A stretch of DNA of 64,000 bases from Odiellus spinosus (Eukaryota > Arthropoda > Arachnida > Opiliones > Phalangiidae), in NCBI GenBank assembly GCA_963920705.1, contig CAWUCO010000077.1:38501-102500 (forward strand), written 5' to 3'. The position numbers were made by a program, and so were the translations under genes. How positions within the stretch are numbered: the first letter of the stretch is position 1; each line of letters opens with the position of its first letter. Under the pieces are notes generated by a model. It was not told the DNA's origin and did no database searches. It was given only the letters and a program-made list of their open reading frames with translations. Below, piece by piece: positions 14,301-28,849 of the stretch.

Positions 14301-17300
14301 AACTGGATACGAAAAACCGGATTCGAAAAACAGGATTCGAAAAACAGGATTCGAAAAACAGGATTCGAAAAACAGGATTCGAAAAACACGTTTCGAAAAA
14401 CACGATTCGAAGAACACGATTCGAAGAACACGATTCGAAAAACACGATTCGAAAAACACGATTCGAAAAACACGATTCGAAAAACACGATTCGAAAAACA
14501 CGATTTGAAAACCACGATTCGAAAACCACGATTCGAAAAACACGATTCGAAAAACACGATTCAAAAAGCACGATTCGAAAAACACGATTCGAAAAACACG
14601 ATTCGAAAAACGATTCGAAAAACACGATTCGAAAAACAGGATTCGAAAAACAGGATTCGAAAAACAGGATTCGAAAAACAGGATGCGAAAAACAGGACGC
14701 GAAAAACAGGACGCGTAAAACAGGACGCGTAAAACAGGACGCGTAAAACAGGACGCGTAAAACAGGACGCGAAAAACAGGACGCGTAAAACAGGACGCGT
14801 AAAACAGGACGCGAAAAACAGGACGCGAAAAACACGACGCGAAAAAAACGGCGCGAAAAACACTGATCGAAAAACACGGTTCGAAAAACACGATCCGAAA
14901 AACACGATTCGAAAAACAGGATACGAAAAACAGGATACGATAAACAAGATTCGAAAAACAGGATGCGAAAAACAGGATGCGTAAAACAGGACGCGTAAAA
15001 CAGGACGCGTAAGACACGAGGCGAAAAACAGGACGCGAAAAACAGGACGCGTAAAACAGGACGCGTAAAACAGGACGCGTAAAAAAGGACGCGTAAAACA
15101 GGGCGCGAAAAAACACGACGCGAAATAAACGGCGCGAAAAACACGGTGCGAAAAACACGGTGCGAAATACACGGTGCGAAAAACACGGTGCGAAAAACTG
15201 GATACGAAAAACAGGATTCGAAAAACACGGTTCGCAAAACACGATTCGAAAAACACGATTCGAAAAACACGATTCGAAAAACACGATTCGAAAAACACGA
15301 TTCGAAAAAAACGATTCGAAAATTACGATTCGAAAAACACGATTCGAAAAACACGATTCGAAAATTACGATTCGAAAAACACGATTCGAAAAACACGATT
15401 CGAAAACCACGATTCGAAAAACACGATTCGAAAACACGATTCGAAAAACACGATTCGAAAAACAAGAGTCGAAGAATACGATTCGAAAAACACGATTCGA
15501 AAATTACGATTCGAAAAACACGATTCGAAAAAAACGATTCGAAAACACGATTCGAAAACACGATTCGAAAAACACGATTCGAAAAACACGATTCGAAAAA
15601 CACGATTCGAATAACACGATTCGAAAAACACGATTCGAAAAACACGATTCGAAAAACACGATTCGAAAATTACGATTCGAAAAACCCGATTCGAAAAACT
15701 CGATTCGAAAAACGCGACTCGAAAAACCCGATTCGAAAAACAGTATTCGAAAAACAGGAATCGAAAAAGAGAATTTCATAAAGAGGACTCGAAAAACAGG
15801 ATTCGAAAAACAGAATTTCATAAAGAGGACTCGAAAAACAGGATTCGAAAAACAGGATTCGATAAACAGGATTCGAAAAACACGATTCGAAAAACACGAT
15901 TCGAAAAACACGATTCGAAAACCACGATTCGAAAAACACGATTCGAAAAACACGATTCGAAAAGCACGATTCGAAAAACACGATTCGAAAAACACGATTC
16001 GAAAAACACGATTCGAAAAACAGGATTCGAAAAACAGGATTCGAAAAACAGGACGCGAAAAACAGGACGCGAAAAACAGGACGCGTAAAACAGGACGCGT
16101 AAAACAGGACGCGTAAAACAGGACGCGTAAAACAGGACGCGAAGAACAGGACGCGAAGAACAGGACGCGTAAAACAGGACGCGTAAAACAGGACGCGAAA
16201 AACAGGACGCGAAAAACACGACGCGAAAAAAACGGCGCGAAAAACACTGTTCGAAAAACACGGTTCGAAAAACACGATCCGAAAAACACGATTCGAAAAA
16301 CACGATTCGAAAACACGATTCAAAAAACACGATTCGAAAAAAACGATTCGAAAATTACGATTCGAAAAACACGCTTCGAAAAACACGATTCGAAAATTAC
16401 GATTCGAAAAACACGATTCGAAGAACACGATTCGAAAAACACGATTCGAAAAACACGATTCGAAAAACAGGATACGAAAAACACGATTCGAAAAACAGGA
16501 TACGAAAAACACGATTCGAAAAACAGGATACGAAAAACAGGATACGATAAACACGATTCGAAAAACAGGATGCGAAAAACAGGATGCGTAAAACAGGACG
16601 CGAAAAACAGGACGCGTAAGACACGAGGCGAAAAACAGGACGCGAAAAACAGGACGCGTAAAACAGGACGCGTAAAACATTACGCGTAAAACAGGACGCG
16701 TAAGACAGGGCGCGAAAAAACACGACGCGAAAAAAACGGCGCGAAAAACAGGGTGCGAAAAACACGGTGCGAAGAACACGATTCAAAAAACACGATTCGA
16801 AAAACACGATTCGAAAAACCCGATTCGAAAAACCCGATTCCAAAAACCCGATTCGAAAACACGATTCGAAAAACACGATTCGAAAAACACGATTCGAAAA
16901 ACAGGATACGAAAAACACGATTCGAAAAACAGGATACGAAAAACACGATTCGAAAAACAGGATACGAAAAACAGGAAACGATAAACACGATTCGAAAAAC
17001 AGGATGCGAAAAACAGGATGCGTAAAACAGGACGCGTAAAACAGGACGCGTAAGACACGAGGCGAAAAACAGGACGCGAAAAACAGGACGCGTAAAACAG
17101 GACGCGTAAAACATTACGCGTAAAACAGGACGCGTAAAACAGGGCGCGAAAAAACACGACGCGAAAAAAACGGCGCGAAAAACACGGTGCGAAAAACACG
17201 GTGCGAAATACACGGTGCGAAAAACACGGTGCGAAAAACTGGATAAGAAAAACAGGATTCGAAAAACAGGATTCGAAAAACACGATTCGAAAAACACGAT

Positions 17301-20300
17301 TCGAAAAACACGATTCGAAAAACACGATTCGAAAAACACGATTCGAAAAACACGATTCGAAAAACACGATTCGCAAAACACGATTCGCAAAACACGATTC
17401 AAACACACGATTCGAAAAGCACGATTCGAAAAACACGATTCGAAAAACACGATTCGAAAAACGATTCGAAAAACACGATTCGAAAAACACGATTCGAAAG
17501 CCACGATTCGAAAAACACGATTCGAAAACACGATTCGAAAAACACGATTCGAAAAACAAGAGTCGAAGAATACGATTCGTAAAACACGATTCGAAAATTA
17601 CGATTCGAAAAACACGATTCGAAAAACACGATTCAAAAAACACGATTCGAAAATTACGATTCGAAAAACGCGATTCGAAAAACTCGATTCGAAAAACGCG
17701 ATTCGAAAAACCCGATTTGAAAAATCTGATTCGAAAAACACGATTCGAAAAACACGATTCGAAAAACACGATTCGAAAAACAGGATCTGAAAAACACGAT
17801 TCGAAAAACAGGATGCGAAAAACAGGATGCGTAAAACAGGACGCGTAAAACAGGACGCGTAAAACAGACGCGTAAAACAGGACGCGAAAAACAGGACGCG
17901 AAAAACAGGACGCGTAAAACAGGACGCGTAAAATAGGACGCGTAAAACAGGACGCGTAAAACAGGGCGCGAAAAACACGACGCGAAAAAAACGGCGCGAA
18001 AATCACGGTGCGAAAAACACGGTGCGAAATAATTGGTGCGAAAAACACGGTGCGAAAAACTGGATACGAAAAACCGGATTCGAAAAACAGGATTCGAAAA
18101 ACAGGATTCGAAAAACAGGATTCGAAAAACACGTTTCGAAAAACACGATTCGAAGAACACGATTCGAAGAACACGATTCGAAAAACACGATTCGAAAAAC
18201 ACGATTCGAAAAACACGATTCGAAAAACACGATTCGAAAAACACGATTCGAAAAACACGATTCGAAAAACACGATTCGAAAAACACGATTCGAAAAGCAC
18301 GATTCGAAAAACACGATTCGAAAAACACGATTCGAAAAACGATTCGAAAAACACGATTCGAAAAACAGGATTCGAAAAACAGGATTCGAAAAACAGGATT
18401 CGAAAAACAGGATTCGAAAAACAGGACGCGAAAAACAGGACGCGAAAAACAGGACGCGTAAAACAGGACGCGTAAAACAGGACGCGTAAAACAGGACGCG
18501 TAAAACAGGACGCGAAAAACAGGACGCGTAAAACAGGACGCGAAAAACAGGACGCGAAAAACAGGACGCGAAAAACACGACGCGAAAAAAACGGCGCGAA
18601 AAACACTGTTCGAAAAACACGGTTCGAAAAACACGATTCGAAAAACACGATTCGAAAAACACGATTCGAAAAAAACGATTCGAAAATTACGATTCGAAAA
18701 ACACGATTCGAAAAACACGATTCGAAAAACACGATTCGAAAATTACGATTCGAAAAACACGATTCGAAAAACACGATTCGAAAAACACGATTCGAAAAAC
18801 ACGATTCGAAAAACCCGATTCGAAAAACCCGATTCGAAAACACGATTCGAAAAGCACGATTCGAAAAACACGATTCGAAAAACAGGATACGAAAAACACG
18901 ATTCGAAAAACAGGATACGAAAAACACGATTCGAAAAACAGGATACGAAAAACAGGATACGATAAACACGATTCGAAAAACAGGACGCGAAAAACAGGAC
19001 GCGTAAAACAGGACGCGTAAAACAGGACGCGTAAAACAGGACGCGTAAAACAGGGCGCGAAAATCACGGTGCGAAAAACACGATGCGAAATACATGGTGC
19101 GAAAAACACGGTGCGAAAAACTGGATACGAAAAACCGGATTCGAAAAACAGGATTCGAAAAACAGGATTCGAAAAACAGGATTCGAAAAACAGGATTCGA
19201 AAAACAGGATTCGAAAAACACGTTTCGAAAAACACGATTCGAAGAACACGATTCGAAGAACACGATTCGAAAAACACGATTCGAAAAACACGATTCGAAA
19301 AACACGATTCGAAAAACACGATTCGAAAAACACGATTCGAAAAACACGATTCGAAAAACACGATTCGAAAAACACGATTCGAAAAGCACGATTCGAAAAA
19401 CACGATTCGAAAAACACGATTCGAAAAACGATTCGAAAAACACGATTCGAAAAACAGGATTCGAAAAACAGGATTCGAAAAACAGGATTCGAAAAACAGG
19501 ACGCGAAAAACAGGACGCGAAAAACAGGACGCGAAAAACAGGACGCGTAAAACAGGACGCGTAAAACAGGACGCGTAAAACAGGACGCGTAAAACAGGAC
19601 GCGAAAAACAGGACGCGTAAAACAGGACGCGAAAAACAGGACGCGAAAAACAGGACGCGAAAAACACGACGCGAAAAAAACGGCGCGAAAAACACTGTTC
19701 GAAAAACACGGTTCGAAAAACACGATTCGAAAAACACGATTCGAAAAACACGATTCGAAAAACACGATTCGAAAAACACGATTCGAAAAACACGATTCGA
19801 AAAACACGATTCGAAAAACACGATTCGAAAAACACGATTCGAAAAACACGATTCGAAAAGCACGATTCGAAAAACACGATTCGAAAAACGATTCGAAAAA
19901 CACGATTCGAAAAACAGGATTCGAAAAACAGGATTCGAAAAACAGGATTCGAAAAACAGGACGCGAAAAACAGGACGCGAAAAACAGGACGCGAAAAACA
20001 GGACGCGTAAAACAGGACGCGTAAAACAGGACGCGTAAAACAGGACGCGTAAAACAGGACGCGAAAAACAGGACGCGTAAAACAGGACGCGAAAAACAGG
20101 ACGCGAAAAACAGGACGCGAAAAACACGACGCGAAAAAAACGGCGCGAAAAACACTGTTCGAAAAACACGGTTCGAAAAACACGATTCGAAAAACACGAT
20201 TCGAAAAACACAATTCGAAAAAAACGATTCGAAAATTACGATTCGAAAAACACGATTCGAAAAACACGATTCGAAAAACACGATTCGAAAATTACGATTC

Positions 20301-22289
20301 GAAAAACACGATTCGAAAAACACGATTCGAAAAACACGATTCGAAAAACACGATTCGAAAAACCCGATTCGAAAAACCCGATTCGAAAACACGATTCGAA
20401 AAGCACGATTCGAAAAGCACGATTCGAAAAACAGGATACGAAAAACACGATTCGAAAAACAGGATACGAAAAACACGATTCGAAAAACAGGATACGAAAA
20501 ACAGGATACGATAAACACGATTCGAAAAACAGGATCCGAAAAACAGGATGCGAAAAACAGGACGCGTAAAACAGGATGCGAAAAACAGGACGCGTAAAAC
20601 AGGACGCGTAAGACACGAGGCGAAAAACAGGACGCGTAAAACAGGACGCGTAAAACAGGACGCGAAAAAAACGGCGCGAAAAACACGGTGCGAAATACTC
20701 GGTGCGAAAAACACGGTGCGAAAAACTGGATACGAAAAACAGGATTCGAAAAACAGGATTCGAAAAACAGGATTCGAAAAACACGATTCGAAGAACACGA
20801 TTCGAAGAACACGATTCGAAAAACACGATTCGAAAAACACGATTCGAAAAACACAATTCGCAAAACACGATTCGCAAAACACGATTCGAAAAATACGATT
20901 CGAAAAACAGGATTCGATAAACAGGATTCGAAAAACCCGATTCGAAAAACACGATTCGAAAAACACGATTCGAGAAACACGATTCGAAAAACACGATTCG
21001 AAAAACACGATTCGAAAACCACGATTCGAAAAACACGATTCGAAAAACACGATTCAAAAAACACGATTCGAAAAGCACGATTCGAAAAACACGATTCGAA
21101 AAACACGATTCGAAAAACGATTCGAAAAACACGATTCGAAAAACAGGATTCGAAAAACAGGATTCGAAAAACAGGATGCGAAAAACAGGACGCGAAAAAC
21201 AGGAGGCGTAAAACAGGACGCGTAAAACAGGACGCGTAAAACAGGACGCGTAAAACAGGACGCGTAAAACAGGACGCGAAAAACAGGACGCGAAAAACAC
21301 GACGCGAAAAAAACGGCGTGAAAAACACTGTTCGAAAAACACGGTTCGAAAAACACGATTCGAAAAACACGATTCGAAAAACACGATTCAAAAACACGAT
21401 TCGAAAAACACGATTCGAAAATTACGATTCGAAAAACAAGATTCGAAAAACACGATTCGAAAATTACGATTCGAAAAACACGATTCGAAAAACAGGATTC
21501 TAAAACACGATTCGAAAACACGATTCGAAAAACACGATTCGAAAAACACGAGTCGTAGAATACGATTCGAAAAACACGATTCGAAAAACACGATTCGAAA
21601 ATTACGATTCGAAAAACACGATTCGAAAAACACGATTCGAAAAACACGATTCGAAAAACAGGATTCGAAAACACGATTCGAAAACACGATTCGAAAAACA
21701 CGAGTCGTAGAATACGATTCGAAAAAAACGATTCGAAAAACACGATTCGAAAATTACGATTCGAAAAACACGATACGAAAAACACGATTCGAAAAACACG
21801 ATTCGAAAAACACGATTCGAAAAACACGATTCGAAAAACAGGATTCGAAAAACAGGATTCGAAAAACAGGATGCGAAAAACAGGACGCGTAAAACAGGAC
21901 GCGTAAAACAGGACACGTAAAACAGGACACGTAAAACAGGACACGTATAACAGGACGCGTAAAACAGGACGCGTAAAACAGGACGCGAAAAACAGGACGC
22001 GTAAAACAGGACGCGTAAAACAGGACGCGAAAAACAGGACGCGAAAAACACGACGCGAAAAAAACGGTGCGAAAAACACTGTTCGAAAAACACGGTTCGA
22101 AAAACACGATTCGAAAATACGATTCGAAAAACACGATTCGAAAAACACAATTCGCAAAACACGATTCGCAAAACACGATTCGAAAAATACGATTCGAAAA
22201 ACACGATTCGAAAAACACGATTCGAAAAACACGATTCGAAAAACACGATTCGAAAATCAAGATTCGAAAAACACGATTCGAAAAACACG

Positions 22290-24640
22290 ATTCGAAAAAC
22301 CCGATTCGAAAAACCCGATTTGAAAAACCTGATTCGAAAACCCGATTCGAAAAATCCGATTCGATAAACCCGATTCGAAAAACAGTATTCGAAAAACAGG
22401 ATTCGAAAAACAGAATTTCATAAAGAGGACTCGAAAAACAGGATTCGAAAAACAGAATTTCATAAAGAGGACTCTAAAAACAGGATTCGAAAAACAGGAT
22501 TCGATAAACAGGATTCGAAAAACACGATTCGAAAAACACGATTCGAAAAACACGATTCGAAAAACACGATTCGAAAAACACGATTCGAAAACCACGATTC
22601 GAAAAACAAGATTCGAAAATTACGATTCAAAAAACACGATTCGAAAAGCACGATTCGAAAAACACGATTCGAAAAACACGCTTCGAAAAACACGATTCGA
22701 AAAACACGATTCGAAAAACAGGATTCGAAAAACAGGATTCGAAAAACAGGATTCGAAAAATAGGATGCGAAAAACAGGACGCGTAAAACAGGACGCGTAA
22801 AACAGGACACGTAAAACAGGACGCGTAAAACAGGACGCGTAAAACAGGACGCGTAAACAGGACGCGTAAAAAAGGACGCGAAAAACAGGACGCGAAAAAC
22901 ACGACGCGAAAAAAACGGTGCGAAAAACACTGTTCGAAAAACACGGTTCGAAAAACACGATTCGAAAAACACGATTCGAAAAACACGATTCGAAAAACAC
23001 AATTCGCAAAACACGATTCGCAAAACACGATTCGAAAAATACGATTCGAAAAACACGATTCGAAAAACACGATTCGATAAACACGATTCGAAAAACACGA
23101 TTCGAAAAACACGATTCGAAAATCACGATTCGAAAAACACGATTCGAAAATCAAGATTCGAAAAACACGATTCGAAAAACACGATTCGAAAAACCCGATT
23201 CGAAAAACCCGATTCGAAAAACCTGATTCGAAAACCCGATTCGAAAAATGCGATTCGATAAACCCGATTCGAAAAACAGTATTCGAAAAACAGGATTCGA
23301 AAAACAGAATATCATAAAGAGGACTCGAAAAACAGGATTCGAAAAACAGAATTTCATAAAGAGGACTCGAAAAACAGGATTCGAAAAACAGGATTCGATA
23401 AACAGGATTCGAAAAACACGATTCGAAAGACACGATTCGAAAAACACGATTCGAAAAACACGATTCGAAAAACCCGATTCGAAAAACCCGATTTGAAAAA
23501 CCTGATTCGAAAACCCGATTCGAAAAATCCGATTCGATAAACCCGATTCGAAAAACAGTATTCGAAAAACAGGATTCGAAAAACAGAATTTCATAAAGAG
23601 GACTCGAAAAACAGGATTCGAAAAACAGAATTTCATAAAGAGGACTCGAAAAACAGGATTCGAAAAACAGGATTCGATAAACAGGATTCGAAAAACACGA
23701 TTCGAAAAACACGATTCGAAAAACACGATTCGAAAAACACGATTCGAAAAACACGATTCGAAAACCACGATTCGAAAAACAAGATTCGAAAATTACGATT
23801 CAAAAAACACGATTCGAAAAGCACGATTCGAAAAACACGATTCGAAAAACACGCTTCGAAAAACACGATTCGAAAAACACGATTCGAAAAACAGGATTCG
23901 AAAAACAGGATTCGAAAAACAGGATTCGAAAAATAGGATGCGAAAAACAGGACGCGTAAAACAGGACGCGTAAAACAGGACACGTAAAACAGGACGCGTA
24001 AAACAGGACGCGTAAAACAGGACGCGTAAACAGGACGCGTAAAAAAGGACGCGAAAAACAGGACGCGAAAAACACGACGCGAAAAAAACGGTGCGAAAAA
24101 CACTGTTCGAAAAACACGGTTCGAAAAACACGATTCGAAAAACACGATTCGAAAAACACGATTCGAAAAACACAATTCGCAAAACACGATTCGCAAAACA
24201 CGATTCGAAAAATACGATTCGAAAAACACGATTCGAAAAACACGATTCGATAAACACGATTCGAAAAACACGATTCGAAAAACACGATTCGAAAATCACG
24301 ATTCGAAAAACACGATTCGAAAATCAAGATTCGAAAAACACGATTCGAAAAACACGATTCGAAAAACCCGATTCGAAAAACCCGATTCGAAAAACCTGAT
24401 TCGAAAACCCGATTCGAAAAATGCGATTCGATAAACCCGATTCGAAAAACAGTATTCGAAAAACAGGATTCGAAAAACAGAATATCATAAAGAGGACTCG
24501 AAAAACAGGATTCGAAAAACAGAATTTCATAAAGAGGACTCGAAAAACAGGATTCGAAAAACAGGATTCGATAAACAGGATTCGAAAAACACGATTCGAA
24601 AGACACGATTCGAAAAACACGATTCGAAAAACACGATTCG
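22290..24640. repeat. Tandem duplication of a 1,173-bp block within the 14-bp array
   Basis: Diagnostic variants recur at an exact offset of 1,173 bp: the CAGTATTCG unit (22,383 and 23,556), the GATTTGAAAAACCTG variant (22,318 and 23,491) and the TACGATTCAAAAAACACG variant (22,621 and 23,794). A GAAAGACACG variant recurs near 23,428 and 24,601. The copies differ at only a few positions, for example ACTCTAAAAA against ACTCGAAAAA, so the duplication looks recent. 1,173 is not a multiple of 14, so the block carries internal small length changes. Ends are approximate. Confidence 0.85.
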
Positions 24641-27600
24641 AAAAACACGATTCGAAAAACACGATTCGAAAACCACGATTCCAAAAACACGATTCGAAAA
24701 ACACGATTCGAAAAATACGATTCGAAAAACACGATTCGAAAAACACGATTCGAAAAACACGATTCGAAAAACACGATTCGAAAAACACGATTCGAAAATC
24801 ACGATTCGAAAAACACGATTCGAAAAACCCGATTCGAAAAACCCGATTCGAAAAACCCGATTCGAAAAACCCGATTCGAAAACCCGATTCGAAAAATCCG
24901 ATTCGATAAACCCGATTCGAAAAACAGTATTCGAAAAACAGGATTCGAAAAACAGAATTTCACAAAGAGGACTCGAAAAACAGGATTCGAAAAACAGAAT
25001 TTCATAAAGAGGACTCGAAAAACAGGATTCGAAAAACAGAATTTCATAAAGAGGACTCGAAAAACAGGATTCGAAAAACAGGATTCGATAAACAGGATTC
25101 GAAAAACACGATTCGAAAAACACGATTCGAAAAACACGATTCGAAAAACACGATTCGAAAAACACGATTCGAAAAACACGATTCGAAAAACACGATTCGA
25201 AAAACACGATTCGAAAACCACGATTCGAAAAACACGATTCGAAAAACACGATTCGAAAAACAGGATTCGAAAAACAGGATTCGAAAAACAGGATTCGAAA
25301 AACAGGATGCGAAAAACAGGACGCGTAAAACAGGACGCGTAAAACAGGACACGTAAAACAGGACGCGTAAAACAGGACGCGTAAAACAGGACGCGTAAAC
25401 AGGACGCGTAAAAAAGGACGCGAAAAACAGGACGCGAAAAACACGACGCGAAAAAAACGGTGCGAAAAACACTGTTCGAAAAACACGGTTCGAAAAACAC
25501 GATTCGAAAAACACGATTCGAAAAACACGATTCGAAAAACACGATTCGAAAAACATGATTCGCAAAACACGATTCGCAAAACACGATTCGAAAAATACGA
25601 TTCGAAAAACACGATTCGAAAAACACGATTCGATAAACACGATTCGAAAAACACGATTCGAAAAACACGATTCGAAAATCACGATTCGAAAAACACGATT
25701 CGAAAATCAAGATTCGAAAAACACGATTCGAAAAACACGATTCGAATAACCCGATTCGAAAAACCCGATTCGAAAAACCTGATTCGAAAACCCGATTCGA
25801 AAAATCCGATTCGATAAACCCGTTTCGAAAAACAGTATTCGAAAAACAGGATTCGAAAAACAGAATATCATAAAGAGGACTCGAAAAACAGGATTCGAAA
25901 AACAGAATTTCATAAAGAGGACTCGAAAAACAGGATTCGAAAAACAGGATTCGAAAAACACGATTCGAAAAACACGATTCGAAAAACACGATTCGAAAAC
26001 CACGATTCCAAAAACACGATTCGAAAAACACGATTCGAAAAATACGATTCGAAAAACCCGATTCGAAAAACACGATTCGAAAAACACGATTCGAAAAACA
26101 CGATTCGAAAAACACGATTCGAAAATCACGATTCGAAAAACACGATTCGAAAAACCCGATTCGAAAAACCCGATTCGAAAAACCCGATTCGAAAAACCCG
26201 ATTCGAAAACCCGATTCGAAAAATCCGATTCGATAAACCCGATTCGAAAAACAGTATTCGAAAAACAGGATTCGAAAAACAGAATTTCACAAAGAGGACT
26301 CGAAAAACAGGATTCGAAAAATAGAATTTCATAAAGAGGACTCGAAAAACAGGATTCGAAAAACAGAATTTCATAAAGAGGACTCGAAAAACAGGATTCG
26401 AAAAACAGGATTCGATAAACAGGATTCGAAAAACACGATTCGAAAAACACGATTCGAAAAACACGATTCGAAAAACACGATTCGAAAAACACGATTCGAA
26501 AAACACGATTCGAAAAACACGATTCGAAAAACACGATTCGAAAACCACGATTCGAAAAACACGATTCGAAAAACACGATTCAAAAAACACGATTCGAAAA
26601 GCACGATTCGAAAAACACGATTCGAAAAACACGATTCGAAAAACGATTCAAAAAACACGATTCGAAAAACAGTATTCGAAAAACAGGATTCGAAAAACAG
26701 GATGCGAAAAACAGGACGCGAAAAACAGGAGGCGTAAAACAGGACGCGTAAAACAGGACGCGTAAAACAGGACGCGTAAAACAGGACGCGTAAAACAGGA
26801 CGCGTAAAACAGGACGCGTAAAACAGGACGCGTAAAACAGGACGCGAAAAACAGGACGCGAAAAACACGACGCGAAAAAAACGGCGCGAAAAACACTGTT
26901 CGAAGAACACGGTTCGAAAAACACGATTCGAAAAACACGATTCGAAAAACACGATTCGAAAAACACGATTCGAAAACACGATTCGAAAAACACGATTCGA
27001 AAAAAACGATTCGAAAATTACGATTCGAAAAACACGACTCGAAAAACACGATTCGAAAATTACGATTCGAAAAACACGATTCGAAAAACACGATTCGAAA
27101 AACACGATTCGAAAAACACGATTCGAAAAACACGATTCGAAAAACACGATTCGAAAAACACGATTCGAAAAACAAGATTCGAAAATTACGATTCAAAAAA
27201 CACGATTCGAAAAGCACGATTCGAAAAACACGATTCGAAAAACACGCTACGAAAAACACGATTCGAAAAACACTATTCGAAAAACAGGATTCGAAAAACA
27301 GGATTCGAAAAACAGGATGCGAAAGACAGGACGCGTAAAACAGGACGCGTAAAACAGGACACGTAAAACAGGACGCGTAAAACAGGACGCGTAAAACAGG
27401 ACGCGTAAAACAGGACGCGAAAAACAGGACGCGAAAAACACGACGCGAAAAAAACGGTTCGAAAAACACGATTCGAAAAACACGATTCGTAAAACACGAT
27501 TCGAAAAACACAATTCGCAAAACACGATTCGCAAAACACGATTCGAAAAATACGATTCGAAAAACACGATTCGAAAAACACGATTCGAAAAACACGATTC

Positions 27601-28849
27601 GAAAAACACGATTCGAAAAAAACGATTCGAAAATCACGATTCGAAAAACACGATTCGAAAATCAAGATTCGAAAAACACGATTCAAAAAACACGATTCGA
27701 AAAACCCGATTCGAAAAACCTGATTCGAAAACCCGATTCGAAAAATCCGATTCGATAAACCCGATTCGAAAAACAGTATTCGAAAAACAGGATTCGAAAA
27801 ACAGAATTTCATAAAGAGGACTCGAAAAACAGGATTCGAAAAACAGAATTTCATAAAGAGGACTCGAAAAACAGGATTCGAAAAACAGGATTTGATAAAC
27901 AGGATTCGAAAAACACGATTCGAAAAACACGATTCGAAAAACACGATTCGAAAAACACGATTCGAAAAACACGATTCGAAAAACACGATTCGAAAACCAC
28001 GATTCCAAAAACACGATTCGAAAAACACGATTCGAAAAATACGATTCGAAAAACACGATTCGAAAAACACGATTCGAAAAACACGATTCGAAAAACACGA
28101 TTCGAAAAACACGATTCGAAAATCACGATTCGAAAAACACGATTCGAAAAACACGATTCGAAAATCACGATTCGAAAAACACGATTCGAAAAACACGATT
28201 CGAAAAACCCGATTCGAAAAACCCGATTCGAAAAACCTGATTCGAAAACCCGATTCGAAAAATCCGATTCGATAAACCCGATTCGAAAAACAGTATTCGA
28301 AAAACAGGATTCGAAAAACAGAATTTCATAAAGAGGACTCGAAAAACAGGATTCGAAAAACAGAATTTCATAAAGAGGACTCGAAAAACAGGATTCGAAA
28401 AACAGGATTCGATAAACAGGATTCGAAAAACACGATTCGAAAAACACGATTCGAAAAACACGATTCGAAAAACACGATTCGAAAAACACGATTCGAAAAA
28501 CACGATAAGAAAAACACGATTCGAAAATTACGATTCGAAAAACACGATTCGAAAAACACGATTCGCAAAACACGATTCGAAAGTCACGATTCGAAAAACA
28601 CGATTCGAAAAACACGATTCGAAAAACACGATTCGAAAAACACGATTCGAAAAACAGGATTCGAAAAACAGGATTCGAAAAACAGGACGCGAAAAACAGG
28701 ACGCGTAAAACAGGACGCGTGAAACAGGACACGTAAAACAGGACGCGTAAAACAGGACGCGTAAAACAGGACGCGTAAAACAGGACGCGAAAAACAGGAC
28801 GCGTAAAACAGGACGCGTAAAACAGGACGCGAAAAACAGGACGTGAAAA

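Noticed and set aside
16783..20211. Minus-strand reading frame of 1,142 codons, and other long frames in 1-33193, as repeat-protein genes
   Set aside because: They are direct translations of the stop-free 14-bp unit, overlap in all frames, and have no start context, flanking sequence or non-repeat domain.
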